From the NCBI RefSeq assembly GCF_006439355.1, contig NZ_VFTG01000003.1:248001-312000 (forward strand): a DNA stretch of 64,000 bases, written 5' to 3'. The notes beneath the pieces are model-generated. The model did no database searches, was not told the origin of the DNA, and saw nothing but the letters and a program-made list of their open reading frames with translations. Made by a program: the position numbers and the translations under genes. The DNA is from Mesorhizobium sp. B4-1-3. Lineage in GTDB: Bacteria; Pseudomonadota; Alphaproteobacteria; Rhizobiales; Rhizobiaceae. Shown piece by piece: positions 17,233 to 26,715 of the stretch. Positions within the stretch are counted from its first letter, which is position 1, and each line of letters begins with the position of its first letter.

Positions 17233-18510
17233 ATGAATGAACTACTCCTCAAGGCGGTCGACGACCGGACCGACGATCTCGTTGCGCTGACCGCGGACCT
17301 GATCCGCTTCCCGACCGTCAATCCGCCGGGCGAAGCCTACCGGCCATGCGCCGAGTTCCTTGGCGCGCGCCTGAAGAAACGCGGCTTCGAAACGGAACTC
17401 ATCCGTGCCGAGGGCGCGCCAGGCGACAGCGACCGTTATCCGCGCGTCAACGTCGTCGCCCGCTTCGACGGCCGCTCGTCCGGCCCCTGCGTGCATTTCA
17501 ATTCGCATATCGACGTGGTCGAGGCCGGCGACGGCTGGACCGTCGATCCCTTTGCCGGCGTGGTGAAGAACGGCAGGGTCTATGGCCGCGGCGCCTGTGA
17601 CATGAAGGGCGGTCTGGCGGCCTCGGTGATCGCCGTCGAGGCTTTCATGGCGACCTATCCCGACTTTCCCGGCGCCATCGAGATATCGGGCACGGCGGAC
17701 GAGGAATCGGGCGGTTTCGGCGGCGTCGCCCATTTGGCCAGGCTCGGCTATTTCTCCAAGCCGAAGGTCGACCACGTCATCATCCCCGAGCCGCTGAACA
17801 AGGATCGCATCTGCCTTGGCCATCGCGGCGTCTGGTGGGCCGAGATCGAGACCAAAGGTGAGATCGCGCATGGCTCGATGCCGTTCCTCGGCGACAATGC
17901 GGTGCGCCATATGGGCGCCGTCCTGCAGGCCTTCGAGGACGAGTTGTTCCCGGCGCTCGACCGCAAGATGACGCGCATGCCGGTGGTGCCGGAAGGCGCC
18001 AGGCGCTCGACCATGAACATCAATTCCATCCATGGCGGCCAGACCGAGGATTTCCGGCCCGGCCTCCCCTCGCCCAACGTGCCGGATTCCTGCCGGCTCA
18101 CCATCGACCGGCGCTTCCTGCTGGAAGAGGACATCGCCTCCGTGAAGGGCGAAGTCACCCGCATCCTCGAACGGCTGAAGCGCGAGCGCAGGAAATTCGA
18201 CTACGAGATCCGCGACCTGATGGAGGTGCTGCCGCTGATGACCGAGCGCGACGCGCCGGTGGTGAAGGCCGTCGCCAAGGGCATCATGGAGGTGTTCGAC
18301 CGCGAGCCGGACTATGTGATCTCGCCCGGCACCTACGACCAGAAGCATGTCGCGCGCCTCGGCCACCTCTATGACTGCATCGCCTATGGCCCGGGCATTC
18401 TCGACCTCGCCCACCGGCCGGACGAATGGGTCGGCATCGCCGATATGGTGGAATCGGCCAAGGTGATGGCGATCGGCCTCAACGTGCTCTTGCGCGGCAC
18501 GACCGGATGA
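17233..18510 (+). CDS. M20 family deacylase (ArgE/DapE-like)
   Basis: The 425-residue zinc hydrolase has metal-binding motifs HFNSHIDVVEAGDGW, GRGACDMKGGLAAS and ISGTADEESGGFGG, the layout of acetylornithine deacetylase / succinyl-diaminopimelate desuccinylase. The start is the first ATG that gives a normal N-terminus (MNELLLKAVDDRTDDL). It is followed in the same direction by a complete peptide-type ABC transporter, so it probably cleaves an N-acyl amino acid or peptide-like compound brought in by that transporter rather than serving arginine or lysine synthesis. The 260 bases before it (16972-17232) show nothing recognisable. Confidence 0.85.
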   Translation: MNELLLKAVDDRTDDLVALTADLIRFPTVNPPGEAYRPCAEFLGARLKKRGFETELIRAEGAPGDSDRYPRVNVVARFDGRSSGPCVHFNSHIDVVEAGDGWTVDPFAGVVKNGRVYGRGACDMKGGLAASVIAVEAFMATYPDFPGAIEISGTADEESGGFGGVAHLARLGYFSKPKVDHVIIPEPLNKDRICLGHRGVWWAEIETKGEIAHGSMPFLGDNAVRHMGAVLQAFEDELFPALDRKMTRMPVVPEGARRSTMNINSIHGGQTEDFRPGLPSPNVPDSCRLTIDRRFLLEEDIASVKGEVTRILERLKRERRKFDYEIRDLMEVLPLMTERDAPVVKAVAKGIMEVFDREPDYVISPGTYDQKHVARLGHLYDCIAYGPGILDLAHRPDEWVGIADMVESAKVMAIGLNVLLRGTTG

Positions 18511-18625
18511 CAGGTAAAAACATTCCGCCTGGCGCCGCCCGGCAGCACGAAACACAATTTACTCGCCCGCGAAATCACGCTTCTATCCGCCGGCTTGAGC
18601 ACGTTTGAGCAATGGGAGTTCAGCG

Positions 18626-20107
18626 ATGAAACTGTGGAAGACCATCCTGGCTGCGGCTACCCTGTCGCTTGCCGCCGCCACGTCGGCCTTTGCCGCGCGC
18701 ACCGACCTCACGCTGGGCATCGTGCTCGAGCCGCCGCATCTCGATCCGACCGCCGGCGCGGGCGCGGCCATCGGCGAAGTCACCTATGCCAATGTCTTTG
18801 AAGGCCTGACGCGCATCGACGACAACGGCCAGGTTCAGCCCGCTCTCGCCGAGACCTGGGCCGTCTCCGACGACGGCAAGGTCTACACATTCAAGCTGCA
18901 TTCCGGCGTGAAGTTCCACGACGGCTCGGCCTTCAGCGCCGACGACGTGAAGTTCTCGCTGGACCGTGCGCGCGCCAAGGATTCGCTCAATCCACAAAAG
19001 CCGCTCTTTGCGCACATCACCGATGTCACAGCGGTCGATCCGGCGACCGTCAAGGTCACTCTCGACGGTCCGCAGGGCGATTTCCTCTATGACATGGGCC
19101 AGGTTGCGGCGGTGATCGTGGGGAAGGCATCGGCCGACGGGAACAAGGACAAGCCGATCGGCACCGGTCCGTTCAAGCTCGATCACTGGGCCAAGGGTTC
19201 CGAAATCACGCTCATCAAGAACCCGGACTACTGGGGTACGCCCGCCGCTCTCGACAAGGCGACATTCCGCATAGTGCCCGACGCGGCAGCGGCTGTCCCC
19301 GCATTGCTCTCGGGCGATATCCAGGCTTTCGCCAACATGCCCGCACAAGACGCGCTCGCGCAGGTCCAGTCCGATCCGCGCTTCAGCGTCGTGATCGGCT
19401 CGACCGAGGGCGAGACGATCCTGTCGATCAACAACAAGAAGCCGCCCTTCGACAAGCTCGCGGTGCGGCAGGCGCTTGCCTCCGCGATCGATCGCAGTGC
19501 CGTCATCGCCGCCGCCTCGAACGGCCTTGGAAAGCCGATCGGCTCTCATTTCTCGCCAGGCGATGCGGGCTATGTCGATCTCACCGGCGTCTATCCGCAC
19601 GACATCGCCAAGGCCAAGGCGTATCTAAAGGAAGCGGGGCTGGAGAACGGCTTCTCGGCCACGATCAAGCTGCCGCCCGTGCCCTACGCACGCGACGGCG
19701 GCCAGGTGATTCAGTCCCAGCTGAAGGAGATCGGGGTCAATCTGCAGATCATCCCAGTCGAATGGGCGGAGTGGCTGAGCCAGGTCTTCACCAACAAGGA
19801 CTATGACCTGACGATCGTTTCCCATGTCGAGCCGAACGACATCGATATCTATTCGCGGCCCGGCTACTATTTCCAGTATGACAATCCGAAGTTCAACGAT
19901 GTCATCAAGGAACTCGGCACCACGGTCGACAAGGACAAGAGGCTGGAACTGCTGGGCGAGGCGCAGAAGATTCTCGCGCACGACGTGCCCGCCGTCTACC
20001 TGTTCGAGCTGCCCAAAATCGGTGTCTGGGACGCCAAGCTGCAGGGCATGTGGACGAACTGGCCGATCGAGGCTGACGATCTCACCAAGGTGAAGTGGAC
20101 GGATTGA
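18626..20107 (+). CDS. ABC transporter periplasmic binding protein, peptide/opine type (SBP family 5)
   Basis: The 493-residue protein starts MKLWKTILAAATLSLAAA, with a typical signal peptide cut after AFA and a GGGAG site upstream. The family 5 binding-protein signature is seen in the region from ALAETWAVSDDGKVYTFKL to KFHDGSAFSADDVKFSLDRA, followed by NPDYWG. It delivers a peptide, opine or similar ligand to the two permeases encoded next. It is the first transporter gene after the M20 deacylase. Confidence 0.92.
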   Translation: MKLWKTILAAATLSLAAATSAFAARTDLTLGIVLEPPHLDPTAGAGAAIGEVTYANVFEGLTRIDDNGQVQPALAETWAVSDDGKVYTFKLHSGVKFHDGSAFSADDVKFSLDRARAKDSLNPQKPLFAHITDVTAVDPATVKVTLDGPQGDFLYDMGQVAAVIVGKASADGNKDKPIGTGPFKLDHWAKGSEITLIKNPDYWGTPAALDKATFRIVPDAAAAVPALLSGDIQAFANMPAQDALAQVQSDPRFSVVIGSTEGETILSINNKKPPFDKLAVRQALASAIDRSAVIAAASNGLGKPIGSHFSPGDAGYVDLTGVYPHDIAKAKAYLKEAGLENGFSATIKLPPVPYARDGGQVIQSQLKEIGVNLQIIPVEWAEWLSQVFTNKDYDLTIVSHVEPNDIDIYSRPGYYFQYDNPKFNDVIKELGTTVDKDKRLELLGEAQKILAHDVPAVYLFELPKIGVWDAKLQGMWTNWPIEADDLTKVKWTD

Positions 20108-20135
20108 AGCCAGCGCGATCGCCCGATCGCCTCCC

Positions 20136-21083
20136 ATGACCGCCTATCTCCTGAAACGCCTCATCATCGCGGTCCTCACACTGGTGCTGGCCTCGATGGT
20201 GGTGTTCGCGGTCATGGAGATCCTGCCCGGCGATCCGGCACGGCTGATGCTGGGCCTCAATGCCAGCGCCGACCAGGTCGAGATGCTGCGCGATCAGATG
20301 GGGCTGAACGCGCCGCTGGTGTTGCGCTACCTGCATTGGGCGGGCGGCTTGCTCAGCCTCGATTTCGGCCGCTCCTACACCTATTCGGTGCCTGTTATCG
20401 ACCTGGTGCGGGAACGCATCGCCGTCTCCCTGCCGCTGGCGTTGATCGCGCTGGCGCTCTCGACCGTGATCGCCATTCCGGTCGGCGTCTTCTCGGCCAG
20501 CCGCCAGGGCCGCGCCGGCGATACGCTCGTCATGGGCGCCGCCCAACTCGGCGTCGCGGTGCCGAATTTCTGGTTCGCGCTGATGCTGATCTACCTGTTT
20601 GCCGTCTGGCTGCGGCTGGTCCCGGCCGGCGGCTTTCCGGGGTGGGGCGCCGGCATCTGGCCGGCGCTGAAATCCCTGATCCTGCCGGCCGTGGCCCTGG
20701 CGTTGCCGCAGGCGGCGATCCTGGCGCGCGTTGCCCGCTCGGCGCTGATCGAGGTGCTCAATGAGGACTATATCCGCACCGCGCGCGCCAAGGGCCTGCC
20801 CCATCGCGCCGTGCTCTGGCGCCATGCGCTGCGCAACGCCATGATCCCGGTACTCACCATCCTCGGCCTGCAATTCGCCTTCCTGCTTGCCGGCACCATC
20901 ATCATCGAGAATGTCTTCTACCTGCCCGGGCTGGGCCGGCTGATCTTCCAGGCCATCACCCAGCGCGATCTGATCGTTGTCGAGAGCATCGTCATGCTTC
21001 TGGTCGCCGCCGTGATCCTCATCAACCTGCTCGTCGATTTCTCCTACGCCATCGTCGACCCGCGCCTCAGGGGCCGGCAATGA
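20136..21083 (+). CDS. ABC transporter permease, DppB type
   Basis: The 315-residue inner-membrane protein has about six helices, with the binding-protein-dependent permease loop near EDYIRTARAKGLPHRAVLWRH, where EAA-type residues contact the ATPase. The N-terminus MTAYLLKRLIIAVLTLVLAS is typical of DppB. Its stop overlaps the next permease start by four bases (ATGA), indicating translational coupling. Confidence 0.92.
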   Translation: MTAYLLKRLIIAVLTLVLASMVVFAVMEILPGDPARLMLGLNASADQVEMLRDQMGLNAPLVLRYLHWAGGLLSLDFGRSYTYSVPVIDLVRERIAVSLPLALIALALSTVIAIPVGVFSASRQGRAGDTLVMGAAQLGVAVPNFWFALMLIYLFAVWLRLVPAGGFPGWGAGIWPALKSLILPAVALALPQAAILARVARSALIEVLNEDYIRTARAKGLPHRAVLWRHALRNAMIPVLTILGLQFAFLLAGTIIIENVFYLPGLGRLIFQAITQRDLIVVESIVMLLVAAVILINLLVDFSYAIVDPRLRGRQ

Positions 21084-21949
21084 CCATGCGCGTCGACCTC
21101 CCCGAGGAAACCCTTGAGGGCGTGCTGGCCAAGGCCTTGGGCAACCGCTCCTTCTTGATCGGGCTCGTCGTCACGCTGCTGATCGTGGCCGTCGCGCTCG
21201 TCTCCTTCGTCTGGACGCCCTACGACGTCACAAAGCTGGTGATCGCCGACAAGACGCAGGCGCCTTCCTGGACACACTTGTTCGGCACCGATCATTTCGG
21301 CCGGGACATACTGTCGATGATCATGGTCGGCGCCCGTAATTCGATTGCGGTGGCACTGGTCGCGGTCGGCATCGGCATGGGCATCGGCGTGCCGCTCGGC
21401 GCTTTCGCCGCGGCGCGCGGGGGACTGGCCGACGAGGCGCTGATGCGCGTCAACGACCTGATCTTCGCCTTTCCGGCGCTGCTTTCGGCAATCATGATCA
21501 CCGCGATCTTCGGCCCGGGCGCCGTCAACGCCATCATCGCCATCGGCATCTTCAACATACCTGTCTTTGCGCGCGTCACCCGCGCCGGCGCGCTGGCCAT
21601 CTGGCCGCGCGAATTCATCCTCGCCGCGCGCGCCGCCGGCAAGGGCATGACGCGGATCACCGTCGAGCACATCCTGCCCAACATCGCGACGCTGCTGCTC
21701 GTCCAGGGCACCATCCAGTTCGCGCTGGGCATACTCGCCGAAGCCGGGCTTTCCTATGTCGGGCTGGGCGCCCAGCCGCCGATGCCGAGTTGGGGCCGCA
21801 TGCTGTTCGACGCGCAAACGCGCATGGTGACCGCGCCCTGGATGGCTATCTTCCCCGGCATGGCGATCGTCATCACCGTGCTTGGGCTGAACCTGCTCGG
21901 CGACGGCCTCGCCGACATCCTCGATCCGAAATCGCGACGGCGCCGATGA
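21080..21949 (+). CDS. ABC transporter permease, DppC type
   Basis: The 289-residue inner-membrane protein has an N-terminal helix, the GTDHFGRDILSMIMVGARNS segment typical of DppC, and the EAA loop near ILAARAAGKGMTRITVEHILPN. It overlaps the genes on both sides by four bases and forms the translocation pore together with the DppB-type partner. Confidence 0.92.
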   Translation: MTMRVDLPEETLEGVLAKALGNRSFLIGLVVTLLIVAVALVSFVWTPYDVTKLVIADKTQAPSWTHLFGTDHFGRDILSMIMVGARNSIAVALVAVGIGMGIGVPLGAFAAARGGLADEALMRVNDLIFAFPALLSAIMITAIFGPGAVNAIIAIGIFNIPVFARVTRAGALAIWPREFILAARAAGKGMTRITVEHILPNIATLLLVQGTIQFALGILAEAGLSYVGLGAQPPMPSWGRMLFDAQTRMVTAPWMAIFPGMAIVITVLGLNLLGDGLADILDPKSRRRR

Positions 21950-23568
21950 GCCTGATCGAGATCGAGAACCTGTCGCTTACGATCGGCGCCACGCCGATCC
22001 TGACAGGCGTCGAGCTGACAATAGCGCCCGGCGAGGTCGTCGGGCTGGTCGGCGAATCCGGTTCCGGCAAGTCGATGACGGCGCTGACGATCATGCGGCT
22101 TTTGCCGCATCTGGCGCGTGCCGAGGGCCGCGTCGCCTTCGACGGCATCGATATCCTCGCTGCCACCGAGGACCAGATGTGCGCCTTGCGCGGCGACGAC
22201 ATCGGCATGGTTTTCCAGGAGCCGATGACGGCGCTCAATCCGGTCAAGACCATCGGCGAGCAGGTCGCCGAAGGCATACGCTGGCACACCAAGGCAGGCC
22301 GCGCCGAGGCGGAAGAGCGCACACGAAAAATCCTGGACCGCGTCGGGCTGCCGGAGGCCAAGTTCCCGCTGTCGCGCTACCCGCACGAACTGTCGGGCGG
22401 TCAGCGCCAGCGCGTGGTCATCGCCATCGCCTGCGCGCTGAAGCCGAAGCTCCTCATCGCCGACGAGCCGACGACGGCCCTCGACGTGGTGCTGCAGGCC
22501 CAGATCCTCGACCTGTTGCGCGATCTGGTCAGTGAGAACCGCATGGGCCTGCTGCTCATCTCGCACGACCTCGCGGTGGTGACCGAGATGGCCGATCGCC
22601 TGACCATCCTGCGCAGTGGCGAGGTGACGGAGGCCGGCGACACCGCGCGCACGCTGTCGGAGCAACAGCATCCCTACACGCGCGAGCTGGCGCTGGCTTC
22701 CATGCACGTGCCGGCGCGGCCGAAACCGCACCTTGCCGGGTCGGCAAAACCCTTGCTCGAAGTCGAGAACGTCGGCCGGGACTACCCGGGACGACGCACA
22801 TCCCTGTTCCGGCCGGCAGAGCCGATCCGCGCCGTCCACGACGTCTCGCTCACCATCGAGCCGGCACAATCGGTGGCGCTGGTCGGCCGCTCGGGCTGCG
22901 GCAAGTCCACCCTTGCCCGCATGATCCTTGCCTTGGACAAGCCGACGGCGGGCACGATCCGCTTTCGCGGCGAGCCTATCACAGGCAAGCCGGAACAGGC
23001 GCTGAAGCCGACGCGGCGCGACATGCAGGTGGTGTTCCAGGATCCCTACGGCTCCTTCGACCCGCGCCAGAAGGTGGAGAAGCTGGTGGCCGAGCCGCTG
23101 CATCTCCTGGAGAGGCAGCCGGCAAAGGCCGAGCGCCGCGAGATGGTCGCGCTTGCATTGCACGAGGTCGGGCTCGGCCCGCGCGACATGGACAAATACC
23201 CGCATGAATTCTCGGGCGGCCAGCGCCAGCGCCTGTCGATCGCCCGCGCTATCATCACCCGCCCGAAGCTGGTGGTCGCCGATGAGCCGGTCTCGGCGCT
23301 GGACGTCTCGATCCGCGCCCAGATCCTCGACCTCTTCGCCGAACTCAACCAGAAGCTCGGCATCGCCTATCTCTTCATCACCCACGACCTGACCGTCGCC
23401 CGCGCCATGGCGGACGAGGTGCTGGTCATGCATGAAGGCAGGATCGTCGAGCGCGGCCGCGCCACAGACGTGCTCGATCATCCGCGCTCCGAAGCGGCGC
23501 GGGCACTGGTCGCGGCGGCGCCCGACCTGCACCGCGCGATCGCGCGCAAGATGCAGGAACAGGGCTAG
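21946..23568 (+). CDS. Fused double ATPase of the peptide-type ABC transporter (DppD-DppF fusion)
   Basis: The 540-residue protein contains two ABC domains. The first has Walker A GESGSGKS, signature LSGGQRQRV and Walker B LLIADEPTTALD; the second has GRSGCGKS, FSGGQRQRLS and LVVADEPVSALD. A single chain thus supplies both ATPase sites, a common form in this transporter class. The start ATG at 21946 overlaps the stop of the upstream permease. It ends one base from the converging TerB-like gene. Confidence 0.93.
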   Translation: MSLIEIENLSLTIGATPILTGVELTIAPGEVVGLVGESGSGKSMTALTIMRLLPHLARAEGRVAFDGIDILAATEDQMCALRGDDIGMVFQEPMTALNPVKTIGEQVAEGIRWHTKAGRAEAEERTRKILDRVGLPEAKFPLSRYPHELSGGQRQRVVIAIACALKPKLLIADEPTTALDVVLQAQILDLLRDLVSENRMGLLLISHDLAVVTEMADRLTILRSGEVTEAGDTARTLSEQQHPYTRELALASMHVPARPKPHLAGSAKPLLEVENVGRDYPGRRTSLFRPAEPIRAVHDVSLTIEPAQSVALVGRSGCGKSTLARMILALDKPTAGTIRFRGEPITGKPEQALKPTRRDMQVVFQDPYGSFDPRQKVEKLVAEPLHLLERQPAKAERREMVALALHEVGLGPRDMDKYPHEFSGGQRQRLSIARAIITRPKLVVADEPVSALDVSIRAQILDLFAELNQKLGIAYLFITHDLTVARAMADEVLVMHEGRIVERGRATDVLDHPRSEAARALVAAAPDLHRAIARKMQEQG

Positions 23569-23569
23569 A

Positions 23570-24001
23570 TCACCTCTCCGGCTTAACCAGATCGACCGGG
23601 CTGATATCGAGCAGGTCGAGCGTGCGGCGCAGAAGCTTCACCTCGCTTTCGGCGAGTTTGGAATCGGCCTTGGCGATCTCGGCCATGTGGCGCGCGAGCA
23701 GCTTCCGGCGCTCGACATCGAGGTCGCGGAACAGCGCGATCGCCTGCGAGCCGTTGGTCTCGTAGCCATAGTCGTTGAGATATTCGATGACGCTGTCGAT
23801 GCTGCTTTCCGGAATCCCGAAGGCTTCCTTGCAGATGCGCCGGAAGACGACCATCTCGCTCTCCGAGACCGAGCCGTCGGCCAGGATCATGCGGAACAGC
23901 ATCAAGAGTTCCGCCGACAGCACCGGATCGTCCGCCACCTTGCGCACGCCCGGGTCACCGTCGAAGATCGAACGTATCTGGTCGAGCAGCGCCATCGCCA
24001 T
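23570..24001 (-). CDS. TerB-like (tellurite resistance domain) protein
   Basis: About 143 residues, starting MAMALLDQIRSIFDGD behind a GGGGAG site; the long upstream extension of the frame is not coding. The all-helical protein has acidic clusters in MILADGSVSESEMVVFRRI and AEIAKADSKLAESEVKLLRR, the paired acidic helices of TerB-like domains. The function of stand-alone members is unknown. It is divergent from the TSUP permease gene. Confidence 0.75.
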   Translation of the reverse strand: MAMALLDQIRSIFDGDPGVRKVADDPVLSAELLMLFRMILADGSVSESEMVVFRRICKEAFGIPESSIDSVIEYLNDYGYETNGSQAIALFRDLDVERRKLLARHMAEIAKADSKLAESEVKLLRRTLDLLDISPVDLVKPER

Positions 24002-24107
24002 CAAGCTCCCCTTTGCGAGTCTGGTCTGATTGTTAGCTTGGAATCTCTCTTGCGCAAACGGGGCTAGCGTGATGGAAGCTGCGCTTCCTTCCAGGCATCT
24101 CTCCTCG

Positions 24108-24893
24108 ATGATCGATCTTACCCTGCAGACCGTCCTCATCCTCATTGCTGCCGCCTTCGGCGCCGGCTTCGTCGACTCGATCGCCGGCGGCGGCGGGCTG
24201 ATCACGATCCCGGCGCTGCTGCTCGCCGGCTTTTCGCCGGTCGCAGCTCTCGGCACCAACAAATTGCAGGGTATGTTCGGCTCCGGCTCGGCCACCATCC
24301 ACTATGCCGCCAACGGCCAGGTCGACCTGCGCCGCCAGTTGCCGTCGGCGCTGCTGGCGCTTGTCGGCGGCGCGGTTGGCGCCTTGCTCGCGACCGTCGT
24401 CCCCGGCGATTTCCTGCGCGCCATCCTGCCGCTGCTCCTGATCGCCATCGCGCTCTATTTCGCGCTGAAACCGAATATGGACGATGTCGATCGCGCCGAA
24501 CGGCTGTCGCCCTTCCTGTTCGGGCTGATCATCCCGCCGCTGGTCGGCTTCTATGACGGCGTCTTCGGTCCCGGCGCCGGCTCCTTCTACATGCTCGCCT
24601 TCGTCACGCTCGCCGGCTACGGCGTGCTCAAGGCGACGGCGCACACCAAGCTTCTCAATTTCGCCTCCAACATTGGCGGCTTCGTCGTCTTCGCCGCCGT
24701 CGGCGTCGTCGACTGGAAGATCGGCCTGATGATGGGCGCGGCGCAGTTCATCGGCGCCCGGGTCGGCGCGAGCCTGGCCATCCGCATCGGCGCCAAGCTG
24801 ATCAAGCCGCTGCTGGTGGTGGTCTGCCTGGCGCTGGCAATCAAGCTGTTAGCCGACCCCGCCAATCCGCTGCGCCAGCTCATTGGTGTGTGA
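24108..24893 (+). CDS. TSUP (TauE/SafE) family permease
   Basis: The 261-residue inner-membrane protein has about eight helices, with the family motif AGFVDSIAGGGGLITIPALL near the N-terminus and a second copy FYDGVFGPGAGSFYMLAFV in the middle. TSUP proteins move sulfur-containing or other organic anions such as sulfite, sulfoacetate or taurine products. The start at 24108 is chosen because the protein then begins at the first membrane helix; 24072 is possible. The substrate is not determined by sequence. Confidence 0.85.
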   Translation: MIDLTLQTVLILIAAAFGAGFVDSIAGGGGLITIPALLLAGFSPVAALGTNKLQGMFGSGSATIHYAANGQVDLRRQLPSALLALVGGAVGALLATVVPGDFLRAILPLLLIAIALYFALKPNMDDVDRAERLSPFLFGLIIPPLVGFYDGVFGPGAGSFYMLAFVTLAGYGVLKATAHTKLLNFASNIGGFVVFAAVGVVDWKIGLMMGAAQFIGARVGASLAIRIGAKLIKPLLVVVCLALAIKLLADPANPLRQLIGV

Positions 24894-24945
24894 GGCGGCT
24901 GCTGGTACAATTCCGGTGTTGCGAATCATGTTGGAGGGGCCAGAC

Positions 24946-25092
24946 ATGAATCTCAGTGCACCCACCCAGCTTGTGTTCATTATTTCGTTGGTCACCGCCG
25001 TCATCGGCCTTCTCGCCGCTCTTGGCCTGCTTGCGCTTGCGTCCGTTTGGATCATGCTCATCGCCTATATGTGCTCGCCGCCGGCTGCCTGA
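24946..25092 (+). CDS. Small membrane protein, 48 residues
   Basis: The ATG at 24946 follows a GGAGG site and encodes MNLSAPTQLVFIISLVTAVI, continuing as one or two hydrophobic helices with a short end MCSPPAA. A strong hairpin terminator lies downstream, so this is a well-formed small gene. No function is recognised. It follows the TSUP permease by 52 bases and may be co-transcribed. Confidence 0.6.
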   Translation: MNLSAPTQLVFIISLVTAVIGLLAALGLLALASVWIMLIAYMCSPPAA

Positions 25093-25131
25093 TGCGCGGC
25101 GCCTGAGCACAGCAATCTCAGGCAACTCGGA

Positions 25132-25156
25132 GCGCCCGGCCCAGCCGGGCGCTTTT
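25132..25156 (+). terminator. Rho-independent terminator
   Basis: GCGCCCGGC and GCCGGGCGC form a perfect nine-base-pair stem around CCA, followed by TTTT. It ends the TSUP and small membrane protein unit. Confidence 0.85.
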
Positions 25157-25188
25157 GATTTGAGGACGTGGTCTGCTAGGCTTGCGCC

Positions 25189-26037
25189 ATGCCCGACGAG
25201 CCCATGTGCGACGAGTCAGAGCGCCACCGGCAGGATAATCGCTCTCCCGCCCTCCATTTCGAGATGGTCCGGCGCAGGCCAGCCGCCTCGCTCGCCGGCA
25301 TCGTCACCGACATCTGCGGTTATCGCGAAATATTGCCCGGCCATTTCAGCATCGTCGAATATGCCTCGCTCACCGTGCCGCTGGTGATCAGCTTCGCCGA
25401 AGCCTTCGCCATCGGTCTCGGCCACGAACCTGGGGACAATGACCTCTACGCCAGCTTCGCTGCCGGCCTCTATGCCGGCCCGGTCATCATCAAATCCTTC
25501 GGCGGCGCCTGCTGCGTCCAAGTTAACTTTACTCCGCTCGGAGCCAGGCAATTCTTCGGCCTGCCGATGAGTGAGCTGCGGGATCGCATGGTCGGACTGG
25601 ACGATGCACTGGGCTTTGACGGGATCGTGCTGCGCGAACAGCTCGGCGAGGCGTCGGACTGGCACAAACGCTTCGACATAGCAGAGGGCTATATTACCCG
25701 CCGCCTCGCGCAAGCGCGTGCGCTTTCGCCCGAAGTCGCGTGGGCCTACCGGACGGTGGTCGCGTCGGGCGGCCGCACTCGGATTTCGGCGCTTGCCGGC
25801 GAAATCGGCTGGAGCCGCAAGCACCTTGCGGCCAAATTCACCGACGCGATCGGCATCGGCCCGAAGACCTTGTCGCGCATCGTGCGCTTCAACCGCGCGC
25901 TTTCGCTTTCAAAGCAGAAGGACGACGACTGGGCCGGCATCGCCGCCGATTGCGGCTATGCCGACCAGGCGCATCTGGTGCGCGAATTCCGCCAGCTTGC
26001 CGGCGAGACGCCGACCGGGCTCGCGGCGCTGATGTAG
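25189..26037 (+). CDS. AraC/XylS family transcriptional regulator
   Basis: The 282-residue protein has an N-terminal ligand-binding-type domain and a C-terminal double helix-turn-helix: RISALAGEIGWSRKHLAAKF for the first and WAGIAADCGYADQAHLVREF for the second. The end FRQLAGETPTGLAAL is the usual AraC tail. It precedes a VOC-domain gene on the same strand by 85 bases, which may be a target or partner. No operator was identified. Confidence 0.85.
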   Translation: MPDEPMCDESERHRQDNRSPALHFEMVRRRPAASLAGIVTDICGYREILPGHFSIVEYASLTVPLVISFAEAFAIGLGHEPGDNDLYASFAAGLYAGPVIIKSFGGACCVQVNFTPLGARQFFGLPMSELRDRMVGLDDALGFDGIVLREQLGEASDWHKRFDIAEGYITRRLAQARALSPEVAWAYRTVVASGGRTRISALAGEIGWSRKHLAAKFTDAIGIGPKTLSRIVRFNRALSLSKQKDDDWAGIAADCGYADQAHLVREFRQLAGETPTGLAALM

Positions 26038-26122
26038 GCCTCAGCCGAGGTAACATTTCTTCAAGACGCAGGGGCCGCCCGTAGTCGAGACTGAGTACAT
26101 CGACGCGAACGAGGAGATCGCC

Positions 26123-26542
26123 ATGCCCACGTCAACCGAAGCACCCCGCATCTACCCAGCCCTGCGCTACAGAAACGCCGCCAAAATGATCGATTGGCTC
26201 TGCGAAGCCTTCGGCTTCGAGGTCCGCGCCCGCTATGGCGAAGGCGACATCGTTCATCACGCGGAGCTGACCTTCGGCTCCTCGATGATCATGCTGGGCA
26301 CGGCGCGCGAGGACGACTACGGCAAGATGGTCGGTGATCCAGGCGGTGGTGGCGGCAAGTCGATCTACGTCGCCGTGGATGACGCCGATGCCGCCTATGC
26401 GCGCGCCAGGAAGGCCGGCGCGAAAATCATCCAGGAACTCGTCGACCGCGACTATGGCAGCCGCGAGTTCATCTGCCTCGACCCGGAGGGCAATGTCTGG
26501 TCCTTCGGCACCTATTGGCCGAAGGCAGGAGAGAAGCCGTAG
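26123..26542 (+). CDS. VOC family (glyoxalase/bleomycin resistance-like) protein
   Basis: The 139-residue protein has a GAGGAG site before MPTSTEAPRIYPALRYRNAA. It has two beta-alpha-beta-beta-beta modules, with metal-ligand type residues in HHAELTFGSSMIMLG and the C-terminal DPEGNVWSFGTYWP. This subgroup (PhnB-like / YP_-type) is often annotated as glyoxalase, but the reaction is unknown. It lies next to an AraC regulator. Confidence 0.8.
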   Translation: MPTSTEAPRIYPALRYRNAAKMIDWLCEAFGFEVRARYGEGDIVHHAELTFGSSMIMLGTAREDDYGKMVGDPGGGGGKSIYVAVDDADAAYARARKAGAKIIQELVDRDYGSREFICLDPEGNVWSFGTYWPKAGEKP

Positions 26543-26583
26543 GAAGTCAAACCGACGTTGGTGATTGGCGACACCATCCTAAC

Positions 26584-26630
26584 GTCGTCATGCACGGGCG
26601 AAGCGGACGCGCAGACCCGAGGATGACGAC
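26584..26630. repeat. Intergenic imperfect inverted repeat
   Basis: GTCGTCATGCACGGG at 26584-26598 and ACCCGAGGATGACGAC at 26615-26630 form an imperfect inverted repeat in the 173-base gap before cobQ's 3' end. It resembles short palindromic elements common in alphaproteobacteria; no second copy was seen in this window. Confidence 0.4.
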
Positions 26631-26715
26631 CGGACGGGCGTCTCGGCCCAATCGCCGAGGCTGGCTGCATCAACGCAGCTAAAGTCAGCGCGTTAAAAAC
26701 GTCTGCATCGAGCAG